Source of the DNA: Gracilaria gracilis
Taxonomy: Eukaryota > Rhodophyta > Florideophyceae > Gracilariales > Gracilariaceae
Length of the DNA stretch: 64,000 nt
Assembly: GCA_030374805.1 (NCBI GenBank)
Contig: JARGSG010000037.1
Span: 434,001 to 498,000, forward strand
Direction: 5' to 3'
A program made the position numbers and the translations under genes. The number at the start of each line of letters is the position of its first letter. Within the stretch, counting starts at the first letter, position 1. Positions 1 to 10,600 of the stretch are shown here, one piece after another. The notes beneath the pieces are model-generated. The model was given only the letters and a program-made list of their open reading frames with translations, was not told the DNA's origin and ran no database searches.

Positions 1-1
1 T

Positions 2-3000
2 GCTGGCGATTCGGGCAATGTTGCACAACTGCTGGAGAACGTTTTTCCTTTTGAGTTGGACCGCTTTCAATTAGAAGCTCTTCGAGCATTATGTGATGGG
101 AGAAGCGTTGTTTTATCTGCCCCGACAGGCGCTGGGAAGACGATCATCGGCGAGATTGCGATTTACCTTGCTCTCTGCCGGGGAATGAAGGTGTTCTACA
201 CTACACCGTTGAAGGCGCTCTCCAACCAGAAGTTTTACGACTTTAAAAAGCAGTTTGGCGAAGACCGAATTGGTCTACTAACTGGTGATGTCACCGTTAA
301 CAGGGATGCAGATATTGTAGTCATGACGACTGAAGTGTACAGAAACATGCTTTATGCAGACTCAAATGAGGATTATGATTCCTCGTCTATTACGGATTCT
401 CTTTTCGCCGTAGTTTTCGATGAGTTCCACTACCTGAATGACCGAGACCGCGGGACAGTATGGGAGGAAAGCGTTATTCACAGCCCGGAACATGTGCTCC
501 TCGTAGCGCTCAGCGCTACAATGTCAAACACTCGCGATCTACAAAACTGGTTCACTAGTGTCCAAGGCCCGACATCTTTAGTAACCTCCGACGTGCGACC
601 AGTGCCTTTGAAGTTTGGTTACTGTGATTCGGAGGGACTTACTCCTTTGTTCGCTGAAGACAGCAGAAGGCGACGGGACGAGAAAAGGAAGAAAGGTTTT
701 GGAAAGAAAGAGAATGGTCGCAAGAGAGGTTCAGAGAAAGATGTCAAAATGCATCCCAAGTTACTTCGGCGTTTGAATGAAAGCAACGAAAGTACGTCTA
801 GAGTCTCGCCTTGGCGCCGCGGTTCAAAGCCTCGCAGCGAAGACGAACTAGAAAACACTCGAAAGAAATATCGAGAGGTAGTCGACAGGAATAGGAATCA
901 GCGCCGACCAAGGTTCACAGAAATTCCCTCCTTTCCTTATGTCGTACGGTTACTGAAGAGGCGTGACATGCTGCCGTGCATTATATTCATCTTCAGTAGA
1001 GCTGGATGTGATAGGGCCGCAAACCTAGCCTCTTCAAGCTGGGAAGGGTTGGTCTCCGAACAAGAACAGGAAGCTATTCAGGAAAGACTCGATTCGTTTA
1101 CAGCAGAACATCCAGGCCTGATAAATGAAGATCGCCTAGGTTTGGCGTTGAAAGGAATTGCAAGTCACCATGCTGGATTGTTACCTCTGTGGAAAGTAGT
1201 GATAGAAGAACTCTTTCAGGATGGCCTCATAAAAGTAGTATTTGCTACTGAAACCCTGGCAGCTGGAATCAATATGCCAGCGAGAACAACAGTTATATCA
1301 GCTTTGTCGAAACGAGCTGGCGAGAGTGGGTTTACAGACTTGACCACGAGTCAAGTTTTGCAAATGGCTGGGCGGGCAGGTCGTCGAGGAAAGGACTCCA
1401 TTGGTCACTCAGTTATTCTGCGAAGCAAGAATGAAGGTGCGCTTGATGCTTTCAAGGTTTTGACATCTGGGGTAGGAGCTTTGGAATCCAAATTTACCCC
1501 CAACTACGGTATGGTTCTTAATCTCCTATCGAGCAGACCATTGACGGAGGCCAAGAAACTCGTTGACAGATCGTTCGGTAATTTTGTGAGGGAGAGCGAA
1601 TCAGTTCAGAATTCTAAGAATGAAGTTACGTCGTCAGGAGAATCCATTCAAACGGTTAAGCGAGAGAAACAAGCACTGGAAAACGTGCTGGGGGAAGCAG
1701 AATCTCTGGTTAACTCCGTTGACGAAATGGAACTTCGATCGTATGTAAAGCTTCTTGAGCGTGAAAAGGCTGAAAAACGCGCTCTCGCATATCTGGTGCA
1801 GCAAAGTGTGGCTATGGATACGTCAATGATAGAGGATACCCTCTCTTTCGCACCCACAGGTACCAAACTTCTGTTGAAAGATCGAGGTGAAACTCCATCT
1901 TCAGGTGCAAATAAACGGCACAAGAGACGTGAATATTCTGCTGCTTTGAAAGCTGCCGGAGAAGGAGATATGGGTGAAGAATTGAAGTCGTTTTACTTTT
2001 CGTTAGCAGAATCGGAATTTGATGACGTTGCGATGGAAGAACCAAAGGAGCAGGAAATGATAGAAGCAATATTTTTGGACCTGTATGATGGCGCAGAAGC
2101 AGGGTCCCCAATGTTTTTTGCAGTAGATGCTCACGGGGACCTCCGTATCTTCAGCCACACTGCTGTTGCCAAGCTGTTATATGAAGAAGAGCCTGTACAA
2201 GTTGAGAATTATGCCGGTGAATGGTTTGACACATCCTTGCCAGGCCGTTCGCAGTGGAAATCACTTGCCTATGATCAGTTTAGTGCTCCTTTGCCGACGC
2301 GACTGGAGGGCCTTGTGCCCGTCGCAAGACAATGGCGCGAGGAACGAGCTGGGAAAGATAGTAGCAGTTCGGAGAAAGAAAGCTTGTCCGGAATCGCTGA
2401 CTTGAACCGACCTGAGATCTTGGCCCAGAAAGAGCGTGTTCGTAATGCCACAACCATGATCTTACAACACAAACTGCACTCGAATAACAACAGAAGGTCC
2501 ATTATTTCTGCCAAACGTGCAATTCCAAAGATTAAAGGAACCCTCGATGGGACATTAGACCCATATGGTACGAAGCGAAGAAGGGGAAAGAGATCATCTC
2601 GATACTCTTCTGAAAGGCTGGCGAAACAGGCTGGAAACGAAGAACGTGACGTTGAAGAGAATATCAATTCAAACTGGGATGACTTCGTTAACCTGGCGTC
2701 TGTTCTTCAGCACTATGGCTTCTTGGACGAGAGTTATAATGTAACAAGCCTTGGGAGCCTAGGGGCGAAAGCTCGATCTGAAAACGAGCTGTGGACCAGT
2801 CTAATTCTGTTGGAGCCATCACTTGATGATATATCTCCCATGCATCTTGGTGCTGTCTTAGGGGCAAGTTTGATTGAGAGTACTCGCTCTGACGTTTATA
2901 TCGGCCATGAAGTCTCTGATGAAGTACGGGAGTGTCTCAAAAAAGTAGAAGCTGAGCGACTGAGATTGACAGTCGTGCAAGATGAGTTTCAGGTCGAGAC

Positions 3001-3283
3001 ACCTGTGTATCTTGATGCCGAACTAATGGGCTTGGTGGAGATGTGGTCCTCGGGGATCAGCTGGGTTGAGCTCTTGCGCAACACAACATTGCATGAAGGC
3101 GACGCGTGCAGGATTTTGAGAAGGGTTCTTGACCTGCTCAGACAGATTCAACATCTCCCGATTGTTAGTGAGGAGCTCAAGCGCAATGCCAAGAGAGCCA
3201 TTACCCTTCTCGACCGCTTCCCCGTGACCGACGACAGAACATATGTCGTTAGAAGCGAAGAAAAAGAAGGTTACGATGTCTGA
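2..3283 (+). CDS. ISE2: ISE2-like DExH RNA helicase, 5' end outside the window
   Basis: Superfamily 2 RNA helicase of the Ski2/Mtr4 group, closest in motif wording to plant ISE2 and its cyanobacterial relatives, which act in plastid RNA processing. Motifs in order: APTGAGKT (about nt 119-142), TTPLKALSNQK, LLTGD, DEFH (nt 419-430), ALSATMSN, CIIFIFSRAGCD, TETLAAGINMPA and QMAGRAGRRGK (nt 1361-1392). The C-terminal third holds a DSHCT-like region around GSLGAKARSENELW. The reading frame is open to the first base of the window and already helicase-like there (FPFELDRFQLEAL), so the true start and any transit peptide lie upstream; the TTG at 56 is not a start. A charged Lys/Arg-rich insertion (nt 650-900) sits between motifs III and IV. 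The box is DEFH rather than DEVH. No intron is visible. Plastid location is inferred from the family. Confidence 0.9.
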   Translation, partial: AGDSGNVAQLLENVFPFELDRFQLEALRALCDGRSVVLSAPTGAGKTIIGEIAIYLALCRGMKVFYTTPLKALSNQKFYDFKKQFGEDRIGLLTGDVTVNRDADIVVMTTEVYRNMLYADSNEDYDSSSITDSLFAVVFDEFHYLNDRDRGTVWEESVIHSPEHVLLVALSATMSNTRDLQNWFTSVQGPTSLVTSDVRPVPLKFGYCDSEGLTPLFAEDSRRRRDEKRKKGFGKKENGRKRGSEKDVKMHPKLLRRLNESNESTSRVSPWRRGSKPRSEDELENTRKKYREVVDRNRNQRRPRFTEIPSFPYVVRLLKRRDMLPCIIFIFSRAGCDRAANLASSSWEGLVSEQEQEAIQERLDSFTAEHPGLINEDRLGLALKGIASHHAGLLPLWKVVIEELFQDGLIKVVFATETLAAGINMPARTTVISALSKRAGESGFTDLTTSQVLQMAGRAGRRGKDSIGHSVILRSKNEGALDAFKVLTSGVGALESKFTPNYGMVLNLLSSRPLTEAKKLVDRSFGNFVRESESVQNSKNEVTSSGESIQTVKREKQALENVLGEAESLVNSVDEMELRSYVKLLEREKAEKRALAYLVQQSVAMDTSMIEDTLSFAPTGTKLLLKDRGETPSSGANKRHKRREYSAALKAAGEGDMGEELKSFYFSLAESEFDDVAMEEPKEQEMIEAIFLDLYDGAEAGSPMFFAVDAHGDLRIFSHTAVAKLLYEEEPVQVENYAGEWFDTSLPGRSQWKSLAYDQFSAPLPTRLEGLVPVARQWREERAGKDSSSSEKESLSGIADLNRPEILAQKERVRNATTMILQHKLHSNNNRRSIISAKRAIPKIKGTLDGTLDPYGTKRRRGKRSSRYSSERLAKQAGNEERDVEENINSNWDDFVNLASVLQHYGFLDESYNVTSLGSLGAKARSENELWTSLILLEPSLDDISPMHLGAVLGASLIESTRSDVYIGHEVSDEVRECLKKVEAERLRLTVVQDEFQVETPVYLDAELMGLVEMWSSGISWVELLRNTTLHEGDACRILRRVLDLLRQIQHLPIVSEELKRNAKRAITLLDRFPVTDDRTYVVRSEEKEGYDV

Positions 3284-3640
3284 TGAGTTACCCACTCGCC
3301 AAAGTAAACCAGGGAGGGGAGAACATCGCGAAGTATATATGTGCATGAAGTAAAAGGCGTATGAAGAACTTTACTACAATAGTATGGTTTTGGTTGCAAT
3401 GTAACACATATCTCTGAGATATCCAGTTAAAAAAAGCTGGTTCAAGATGCTCATGCTCAACGCTCAACAGTTAAGTCAAATGTCTTCTTCCATTCGATAC
3501 GCACTCCATCTTGAGCATCTTTTGCAAAAGGAAGCAGTGACCAGAGTCACGCAAAGAACTGATCAACATAGCGTTCTTCTGCAACGATTCAAAGAGCACA
3601 TGTCGCAGCCCAGAGACCGATATCCTTAAAACAACAAACC

Positions 3641-4132
3641 TCAACGACGTGTTTCCATCTCCCAGTTGTAATGTTTAAACATGTAAGGGATGCAGTCGCG
3701 CGCCAGGTTGTAACATGTTTCGTTATCCCCTCCGATCCAATACCTCAAGAAGCACTTCGCTTCATCCGTACTATCACACAACTCATCTCCACTTCCATGA
3801 TGTAGTTCATATTTCGCGCACACTTCCTTCATTTCCGCTATCTTCACCTCCTCGGGAACCTTCACGCACATGCATTGCACCACCGACACACACAGATCTT
3901 CCAAACGCTGTTCCGGCCAGTTCGGACACCAAACAGAGCTTTGGCGCCCAGAAACACTTCTGATTTGCGTTCTGATTTGCGTGGGAAGTTTTACATCCCC
4001 AAAGGCACCAACGTCTTTCTTAGCAAGCTTGTCCACTCCTTCGAGCTTAGGACGTGGAACTCTGGCAACCACATCAGTTGCCAAATAGGCAACGATTACA
4101 GTGAGCATGAGAAAGATATTAGTACGGATCAT
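3641..4132 (-). CDS. Small secreted cysteine-rich protein, copy 1
   Basis: 163 residues, family not recognised. The first ATG in frame is at 4132; the longer frame upstream opens only with TTG. The N-terminus MIRTNIFLMLTVIVAYL is a good signal peptide, with likely cleavage near VVA/RVP. The mature part is about 140 residues: a basic linker, then nine cysteines (VWC, DLC, QCMC, EVC, ELC, AKC, TC, DC), ending HYNWEMETRR. Two close copies lie at 46823 and 56501. It is transcribed away from the acidic gene that starts at 5086. A TATA-like box (4264-4271) lies about 132 bp upstream of the ATG. Conservation of length and cysteines in copies 1 and B supports a real secreted, disulfide-bonded protein. 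Function unknown. Confidence 0.8.
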   Translation of the reverse strand: MIRTNIFLMLTVIVAYLATDVVARVPRPKLEGVDKLAKKDVGAFGDVKLPTQIRTQIRSVSGRQSSVWCPNWPEQRLEDLCVSVVQCMCVKVPEEVKIAEMKEVCAKYELHHGSGDELCDSTDEAKCFLRYWIGGDNETCYNLARDCIPYMFKHYNWEMETRR

Positions 4133-4263
4133 CCTGAAGAAAAAGCGAAGTTCAAAGAGCAATACCGATGGGTTCCAGAATTCTGAGAACGAAGATGAGA
4201 GTGATGAATGCAATTGTGATGGAAATACACAGAACGGGGCGCGAGGTGAAGCACAATAGGCCG

Positions 4264-4271
4264 CTTAAATA
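4264..4271 (-). promoter_or_regulatory. TATA-like box of cysteine-rich gene copy 1
   Basis: TATTTAAG on the minus strand, 132 bp before the ATG. The same octamer lies 132 bp before the ATG in the copies at 46684 and 56362, within strongly conserved sequence. Confidence 0.55.
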
Positions 4272-4474
4272 GACCCAGGAGCACAAGGAGAGAATACGAA
4301 GTAATAATCAAAATGGGAACGAAACTCACCGCTAGACCTCACTCTCTTCTCACAATCATCTGTGGGACTTTCCTGGACACGATATGATTATTCTGAGAAG
4401 ACCGAACCTTTCCAACTTCCACATGCATATCTTCCAAACCGTATTGCAAGTCCACGAAGAATGAATTCAAGTTC

Positions 4475-4792
4475 TCATTCACGTATACACACACGAAATC
4501 TTCTGCTACCTCTCGGTGTACCAACAACACAACACAGCAAAAGTATCGTTATCACCCCTTCAACCCGATTCTCATGTAGAGAAATCATTCTCCATACCAG
4601 AGAGCAACGATAATAAGTAACGATGTCCAACCCAGATATGTAGTAAACCCATGAATGAACAGTCTGAGTATTGCCCTGCGTCGCAGTGAAACCTTGCATG
4701 GTCCTCGCACAGCCTCGATGGAGCTGGGCATCCTGCGATGCATCCAGTAGAAAACGGCCACCCAACTCAAACTCAGTCAAAAGGAGAGCCAT
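4475..4792 (-). CDS. Possible small ORF inside the divergent intergenic region
   Basis: 105 codons from an ATG at 4792, starting MALLLTEFELGGRF and containing one hydrophobic stretch (GVITILLLCCVVG). An almost identical ORF is at 55841-56158 in unit B. In unit A the same place carries a stop after HFLLGAS, so the frame is not maintained in all copies. It may be leader sequence or noncoding DNA. Function unknown. Confidence 0.2.
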   Translation of the reverse strand: MALLLTEFELGGRFLLDASQDAQLHRGCARTMQGFTATQGNTQTVHSWVYYISGLDIVTYYRCSLVWRMISLHENRVEGVITILLLCCVVGTPRGSRRFRVCIRE

Positions 4793-4844
4793 GTTCAAAT
4801 ATTCTCCATTCCTCTCCGTCCACGAAAGTATATGTATTACAATA

Positions 4845-4848
4845 CACG

Positions 4849-4880
<32 letters not shown>
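4845..4880. repeat. (CA)n microsatellite
   Basis: CA-dinucleotide run about 30 bp upstream of the acidic gene's TATA box. In unit B the same site is a short (TG)n run; in unit A it is replaced by TA and TC repeats, so it is hypervariable between copies. Confidence 0.9.
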
Positions 4881-4907
4881 GCATACCGAGCACGGTTCTC
4901 CAGCCAC

Positions 4908-4916
4908 TATAAAAGG
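4908..4916 (+). promoter_or_regulatory. TATA box of acidic gene copy 1
   Basis: TATAAAAGG, 178 bp upstream of the ATG at 5086. The matching boxes in units A and B lie 175 bp from their ATGs. Confidence 0.7.
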
Positions 4917-5085
4917 CTCTCAACGCCTCCAATCCCATGCTCTTCACTTCATTCCCCAGCATCAACGAAACAGCACACAGTTCAGTCCCATCCGCTTGGT
5001 ATCTTCTATCCACAGACGCCAATAACTTTGAGCTTCTTCACTCACAATCGCACGTTCAACTGACTAATTGCAATACCTCTTCGCA

Positions 5086-5911
5086 ATGAACACCAATATC
5101 CGTAACATTCGCACCATCTGCAGCATCCTCTTTGCTGCAGCCGCCCTCTTCACCACCGTTAACGCTCGCGCCTTCTTTCCCGAGCCGCAGACCTTAAACT
5201 CCGGCAACCCGACCGTCTCCACACCCTCGCTCCAAACATCACTCCAAACATCGCTCCATACCGCAAAGCCCTCCTCTTCTCTCAAGTTCGCCATCTTCGG
5301 TGGAAAGGTCAAGGTTTTCGTAAACGGCAAGAAGCAGAACGTGAAACCTGGTAACCATGTGAACTTACAACTCAAGAACAGCGATGTCGTCGCTTTCAAG
5401 TGCACCAAGACTGGAAAACCTGACCAGAAGGTTGGTTTCATGGCTGCCATCGCGTATGCCGGAAAAACCTATCGCACCGGTGTCGACCGCTTCTCCACTC
5501 GTGGTGGCTTCTCCAAGTGGGATACATGGGAGAAGAAATACTGGGACACTGTCAACATCTACGAGGATAAAAAGACAGGTAAGACACACGACTTCTGTCA
5601 CTGGAAGGACACGGTCAAGATCGCAAAGAACAATTGGAAGAAGTGTGATAGCAAGGCCTCTTTCGTTTGGGCAATGACCGGTAAGAACAACAAGGAAGCG
5701 GCTCGCACCGTCTTCATCAGGTTTGTCGTCGGCGGCGAGACCTGTTCCGCCACGCCGGTTAAGGTTGGCACCGGCAAGAAAGGCGGCAAGAAAGATGATG
5801 ACGACGATAAAGACGACGATGAGGACGATGACGAGAGAAAAAAGGGCCGCAAGAACGGTGATGATGACGACGAGGACGATGATGGTGAGAAGAAAAAGAA
5901 GGACCGCAAGA

Positions 5912-5942
<31 letters not shown>

Positions 5943-6678
5943 CAAGAAAAAGAAGGACCGCAAGAACGATGATGATGACGATGATGACGACGATGATAAG
6001 AAAAAGAAGGGCGGCAAGAACGATGATGATGACGACGATGATGGTGACAAGAAAAAGAAGGGCCGCAAGAACGATGATGATGACGATGATGACGACGATG
6101 ATAAGAAAAAGAAGGGCCGCAAGAACGATGATGATGACGACGATGATGGTGACAAGAAAAAGAAGGGTCGCAAGAACGATGATGACGACGACGATGACGA
6201 CGATGACAAGAGAAACAAAGGCCGTAAGAACAATGATGACGACGACGATGACGACGATGATGGTGACAAGAAAAAGAAGGGCCGCCAGAACGATGGCGAT
6301 GATGACGACGATGATAGCAATGACAAAAAGCCATCTGGTCGCGTACCACACCCGAAGGATGATGATGATAGCAACAAGAGTAACACCGACATCGATTACG
6401 GTTTGAGCGGACAAAACGATGACGCTAAGGCCGATGAATTCTGTGCGTGCCAACTCACCACTCAAAAAGGCGGTGAGTGTTACGACATGGAAGATGCAGG
6501 TGCAACCAGCGGGCGATGCAAGCCGCGTACATGTGAGCCCAAGTTCGAATGCGTGGCATCAAGTGAGAAGATGTGTGTCAAGCGTCGTGGAGGCAGTAGG
6601 GTGGTGATGGTAGCGCCGAACGAGTGCAAGATGGAATCTGCGGACGATGTTGAGATGTTACTTCCTTACGAAGAATGA
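5086..6678 (+). CDS. Secreted Asp/Lys-repeat protein, copy 1
   Basis: 530 residues, family not recognised. Start at ATG 5086 (MNTNIRNIR); the frame upstream has only TTG. Order: signal peptide (residues 1-30, cleavage near VNA/RAF); a linker with direct repeats of SLQTSLQTSLHT; a conserved domain (about 50-225) with FVNGKKQ, DVVAFKCTKTGK, GFMAAIAYAGKTY, TGVDRF, DFCHWKD, KASFVWAMTG and FVVGGETC; a tract of about ten units of KKKKGRKN plus 7-10 Asp (about 230-415); a C-terminal domain with eight cysteines (FCAC, GGECYDME, GRCKPRTCEPKFEC, MCVKRRGG, PNECK) ending LLPYEE. Four relatives occur in the window at 13586, 20404, 44329 and 54185. The acidic tract could bind cations such as calcium, but this is only inference. 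Head-to-head with the cysteine-rich gene at 3641. Confidence 0.85.
5790..6335 (+). repeat. Coding minisatellite of the acidic tract
   Basis: In-frame tandem repeat of 51-60 bp encoding KKKKGRKN followed by 7-10 Asp. About ten units here, about nine in the unit A gene and about six in the unit B gene. The two solo relatives lack it. Long open frames on the reverse strand (Ser/Phe- or Val/Ile-rich) are by-products of the repeat. Confidence 0.9.
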
Positions 6679-6800
6679 TCGCTTTTGTGGCTATTCAGGA
6701 TCAGAAAAGAAAATATAGGTCCCGAAGCGAACCATAACCGGAACAAGTAGCAAACAGTAAATGTCATTGAATAACAGAAGCGCTAAGGAAAGCATTTTGC

Positions 6801-7609
6801 GACGAGAGCCTGCGGGTTTGTGAGACCTCTCTTGAGTGTTGTGTAATGAGCTGGCGAAGCTGAAGAGTAGCGTAGTCTGAGGTTTGACGCTAACTTTTGA
6901 CAGGTATGATCTTCAGTCAATGCCATGATTTCCTTTCCGTTCGATGCTTTGAATAGTGCGCCTGGTTCGCGCAGAGTGGAGATGCAGCCACAAGAAGATC
7001 TTGGACAGCATATTCTTTCTATTCCGATATAAGGGCACAAACTCCACGACTGAGGGCAAGCTCCTGCTTGGGAGCACAGCCGCCTTTGATTGCTGTTCCC
7101 TGGAGTGCTTTGAATATACAAACATTGTATAAGTTATCATATGATACTTCTTATACGTTTAAAGCACGAACGGAATCTGTTAAGCAGACTGCGCGACATG
7201 GAGCACAGAGCAAGCAGAGGATCAGAAGTAGAAACTCACACGTTTCATCAAGTTGATGTTTGAGTTTGATTCCCGATTTTGGCGCCAATTTCTGCCCAAA
7301 CCGCAAAATTGCGGCCCTACCACCTTCGCATGCCCTTGGAAACATTCGTCGGTCACGGGCCAACCCAGTCCGCCAGGCAACTCGTCTGCTCTCCCATAAT
7401 AACCAAGAACTCCGCATCGGAGATGCAGCCCTGAACCACATTTTGCCACCGCTCTATTCCCCCTGCAAGCGTAGAGCATTGCGAACATATTGGGCGCACG
7501 AAGCACGCTAACAAGTGCATCCACAGTCGCAATCGCTTTTAATCGCTTGCGCTGACTGCTGATCCCCTTATTCATACACTTCTGCTTCCGTTTGCACCCG
7601 CAGTTAGTC
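6801..7609. other. Intergenic region before SMC6
   Basis: No supported gene. It holds the 3' flank of the acidic gene and the upstream region of SMC6. Short minus-strand frames here have no relatives in the window and no recognisable domain. Confidence 0.5.
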
Positions 7610-10600
7610 ATGCCGAAACGCGCGGCTGAACGCACAAGCCGACGCCGGGTCAAACGCCAACGCCAGTACGTCGAAACGGAACAAGAGTCGGAAGACCCCG
7701 ACACCGTCTATACTGCTCGGTCTCAAGCGAATCGAAGCCAACCAGTTTCATATGATGAAGATGAAATAACGCCGGCGCCAAACGCAACTTCTCGGCGTCG
7801 TACACGTAGTAAGAGCCAGCCTGTTGAAATCAATGGGCAATACAAAAGTGATGGAATCGAAGAGAAGGAGTTGCTCCTAGAACCCGAAGATAACAAGGAT
7901 GACGAAATGAAGCCCGAAGAAATGTACACACAAGAAGAAGAACAAGCGGAAGAAGAAGAAGGAGGAGGAGGAAACGACGACGAAGAAGACGAAGAAGAAG
8001 AAGAAGAAGAAGAAGAAGAAGAAGAAGAAGACGATGAAACAGAGTCAACTGACCCCTCTGGTAAAGTGCCTACTCTTCAAAAGAGCTCCGGTTTTGCAAC
8101 TTGTGGTATTCTGGATTCGATAGAAGTGTATCGTTTCATGTGCCATTCTCGTTTCAAGATTTCTCTTGGCCCCAACGTCAATATTATTAACGGAGAGAAT
8201 GGTTCGGGTAAGAGTGCCATCGTTGCGGCTTTGCAAGTCGGTTTGGCTGGCCATGCCCGTGACACTGAACGTGGTTCAAAGATTCAAGATCTTATTCAGC
8301 ATAAGAAAAATGATGCTCTTATCTGCATAAACATCTTGAATAACGTATCCGATAAGAGTCACGATATGAGCTACAAGCATAACGTGTACGGCGACATTAT
8401 CACAATTGAAAGGAGGCTGCGCAGAAATGGTGCAAATTCATGGGGAGTCAAGGGGTCTCTCTCGAAGACCATTGCTCTTGAGGGGGTAAAACCATTCCAA
8501 GAAGTTCAAAATATAGTTGATCACTTTGGCTTCATGGTGAAGAATCCGGTCTCCATTTTGACACAAACAAAAAGCAAAACCTTCCTGGCAGGTCAAAAGC
8601 CGACAAAGCACTACCAATTTTATCAGCAAGCCACTCTTCTTGGTCCGCTAGAGACCGAGTTGAAAATGACAATCAGAGTGACCGAGGAAATCCGGGTCAT
8701 ATTGAGGCGAACGGAGGATGCTCTGCCTGAAACCGACCGGAAGCTGGCGAAACTGGAAGCGGACTACCGAAATGCTGAAGCAATGAAGAATATTGACAAG
8801 ACCATAAGAAATGCTGAAATACTTAGCGCTTGGGTGATTGTAAATGAAGCCGATCAGAAACGCCTTGACTACGAACGCAGGACCCATGAAGAGATTGGGC
8901 CGAGAGCAGAACAGCTCACTGGTGAGTACGAAAAGATTGGAAAAAAGCTCGACTCCTTGGTATCTGAACGTGACGGCCGCCACCACAAGGTCGATGAAGC
9001 GTCGAGTAAGGTACAGATGTTCAACAAGACTTGTCAAGAAATACGGAGGAACAAAATAAAGTTCGATATGGAACTCAAGAGTCATAAGAGGAGGTTGATC
9101 GAAATTGATGCCGAAGCGGATGAAGCGGACAAGCGAATTAAGGATACGAACTTGAGAATGGAGCAAGCTCGGAAAGAGCATTTTGCAGGTCAAGAGCAGA
9201 AATCACGACTACTGGAAGAGTTTCAGCAGTTGGAACTCCAGGAGAAAGAACTACAGGGAAGAATCCAGGACGCAGCTAACAAAGAGGCCGGTTTTCTGGA
9301 GGAGAAATACTACAAGGAAGAGGCTGTACAGAATGCGAAGCAGGATTTTTCGCGATGCCGAACAGAATTCGATGATAAGAGACGACAGCAAATGCGTGAA
9401 AATGCCATGGCTAAGAACAGGACTGGTGTTGCACGATTTGGGGAGGAAGCAGTTCACGTCGCCAGAGGGGTAAGAGAGCGTAGGAGACGCTTCAAGTATC
9501 CGCCAATCGGTCCTCTAGCGCAGCATGTCAAGTTACGAGATCATTCTTGGGATGGAGCGATTGAAACTGCGTTGGGAAGGAACCTCTTAATGACGTATAT
9601 AGTTCACGACGTACAGGATGCAGCGCTACTGAAATCAACATTTCCAGGAAGGTTTAGGCCTAACGTCCTGATTTCCGACTTGACCCGTAGAAGATATCAA
9701 ATTGGAGATGGTGATATTCCTGCTTTACAAGATAGTCGCTATCGAACAATACTTGAAACCATGGACATCGAACATGATGCTGTGTTCAACGCATTAGTAG
9801 ACATGGCTCAAATTGAAAAAATGGTGCTCAGTATGGAGGACGATGTGAGAAAGCTGGCGTGGAAAAGGATTCCAAATGTGCACACGGTATGGAACAAACG
9901 AGCTGACAGAGCCTATATACGAAATGGATCGAATACATTTCGACATGCGCCTCATAATGTTTGTGCGCGATATCTAACGAAAGACATGGGGCCGTACCTG
10001 GCGAGACTAGAAGAAGAGACGAGGCAAGCTGGTGAAGATTTGAAGAAAAGCGAAGACATGTTGGCGCATCGCTCCGATGAACTGCGTGACCTATTGAATA
10101 GATTGGACGTAGCCGTAAGGGAGCTTAAACGCAGCAAGATTGAGCTGGCCAATATACAGGGAAGAAAGAATACCATTGAAGACCAGCTGAACCATGCAGA
10201 AAATGCTTTTAACCCTGAACCGTTTGAACGGGAGATAGCAGAGCTTGAAGCATCCATGAAGAAGATTGATATTCGTCGTGAGAATACCAAACAGGAACTC
10301 AGCCATTGCCAACAGTCTAGAGTATCACTCCAAGAAGAGTTAGCAAAAGTGAATGCTGAGAGCGAAACATTCCGCAACGAGGCTGCTCGCTTAACAGAAT
10401 CGTTGGAAAGCATGAACAAGGAAGTAGCGAGGGTTAAGTCTAGGTACCGAACTCTGAAGCAAGAATCAGAAAAGGCTTCAGAAAGGCTGCAGATGGCTCA
10501 CAGAGAGGTGAACGTTCAGAGGAACAAAGTTGTAGAGTACACCGAGGCTGCAAGGTCTCTTGGCCCAAGTCCAAAAGACGTTGATTGGTCGAAGGAGTCT

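Larger units (their letters stand above)
3285..6800. repeat. Duplicated cassette, copy 1 (inverted relative to units A and B)
   Basis: This segment matches, in reverse complement, about 44.2-47.5 kb and 54.0-57.4 kb. It contains both genes of the divergent pair and their flanks. Homology begins almost at the helicase stop codon (the tract starting ttacccactcgcc matches the reverse complement of 57.34 kb) and ends just past the acidic gene (agcgctaaggaaagcatt matches 44.21 kb). The 3' flank of the helicase gene is therefore itself part of the repeat. Confidence 0.85.

Noticed and set aside
5365..6465. Long minus-strand frames opposite the Asp/Lys repeats (also at 44542-45705 and 54398-55285 plus)
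   Set aside because: They are the reverse complement of a GAT/GAC/AAG repeat, reading as Val/Ile/Leu- or Ser/Phe-rich sequence without a domain; the opposite strand has the signal peptide and conserved cysteines.
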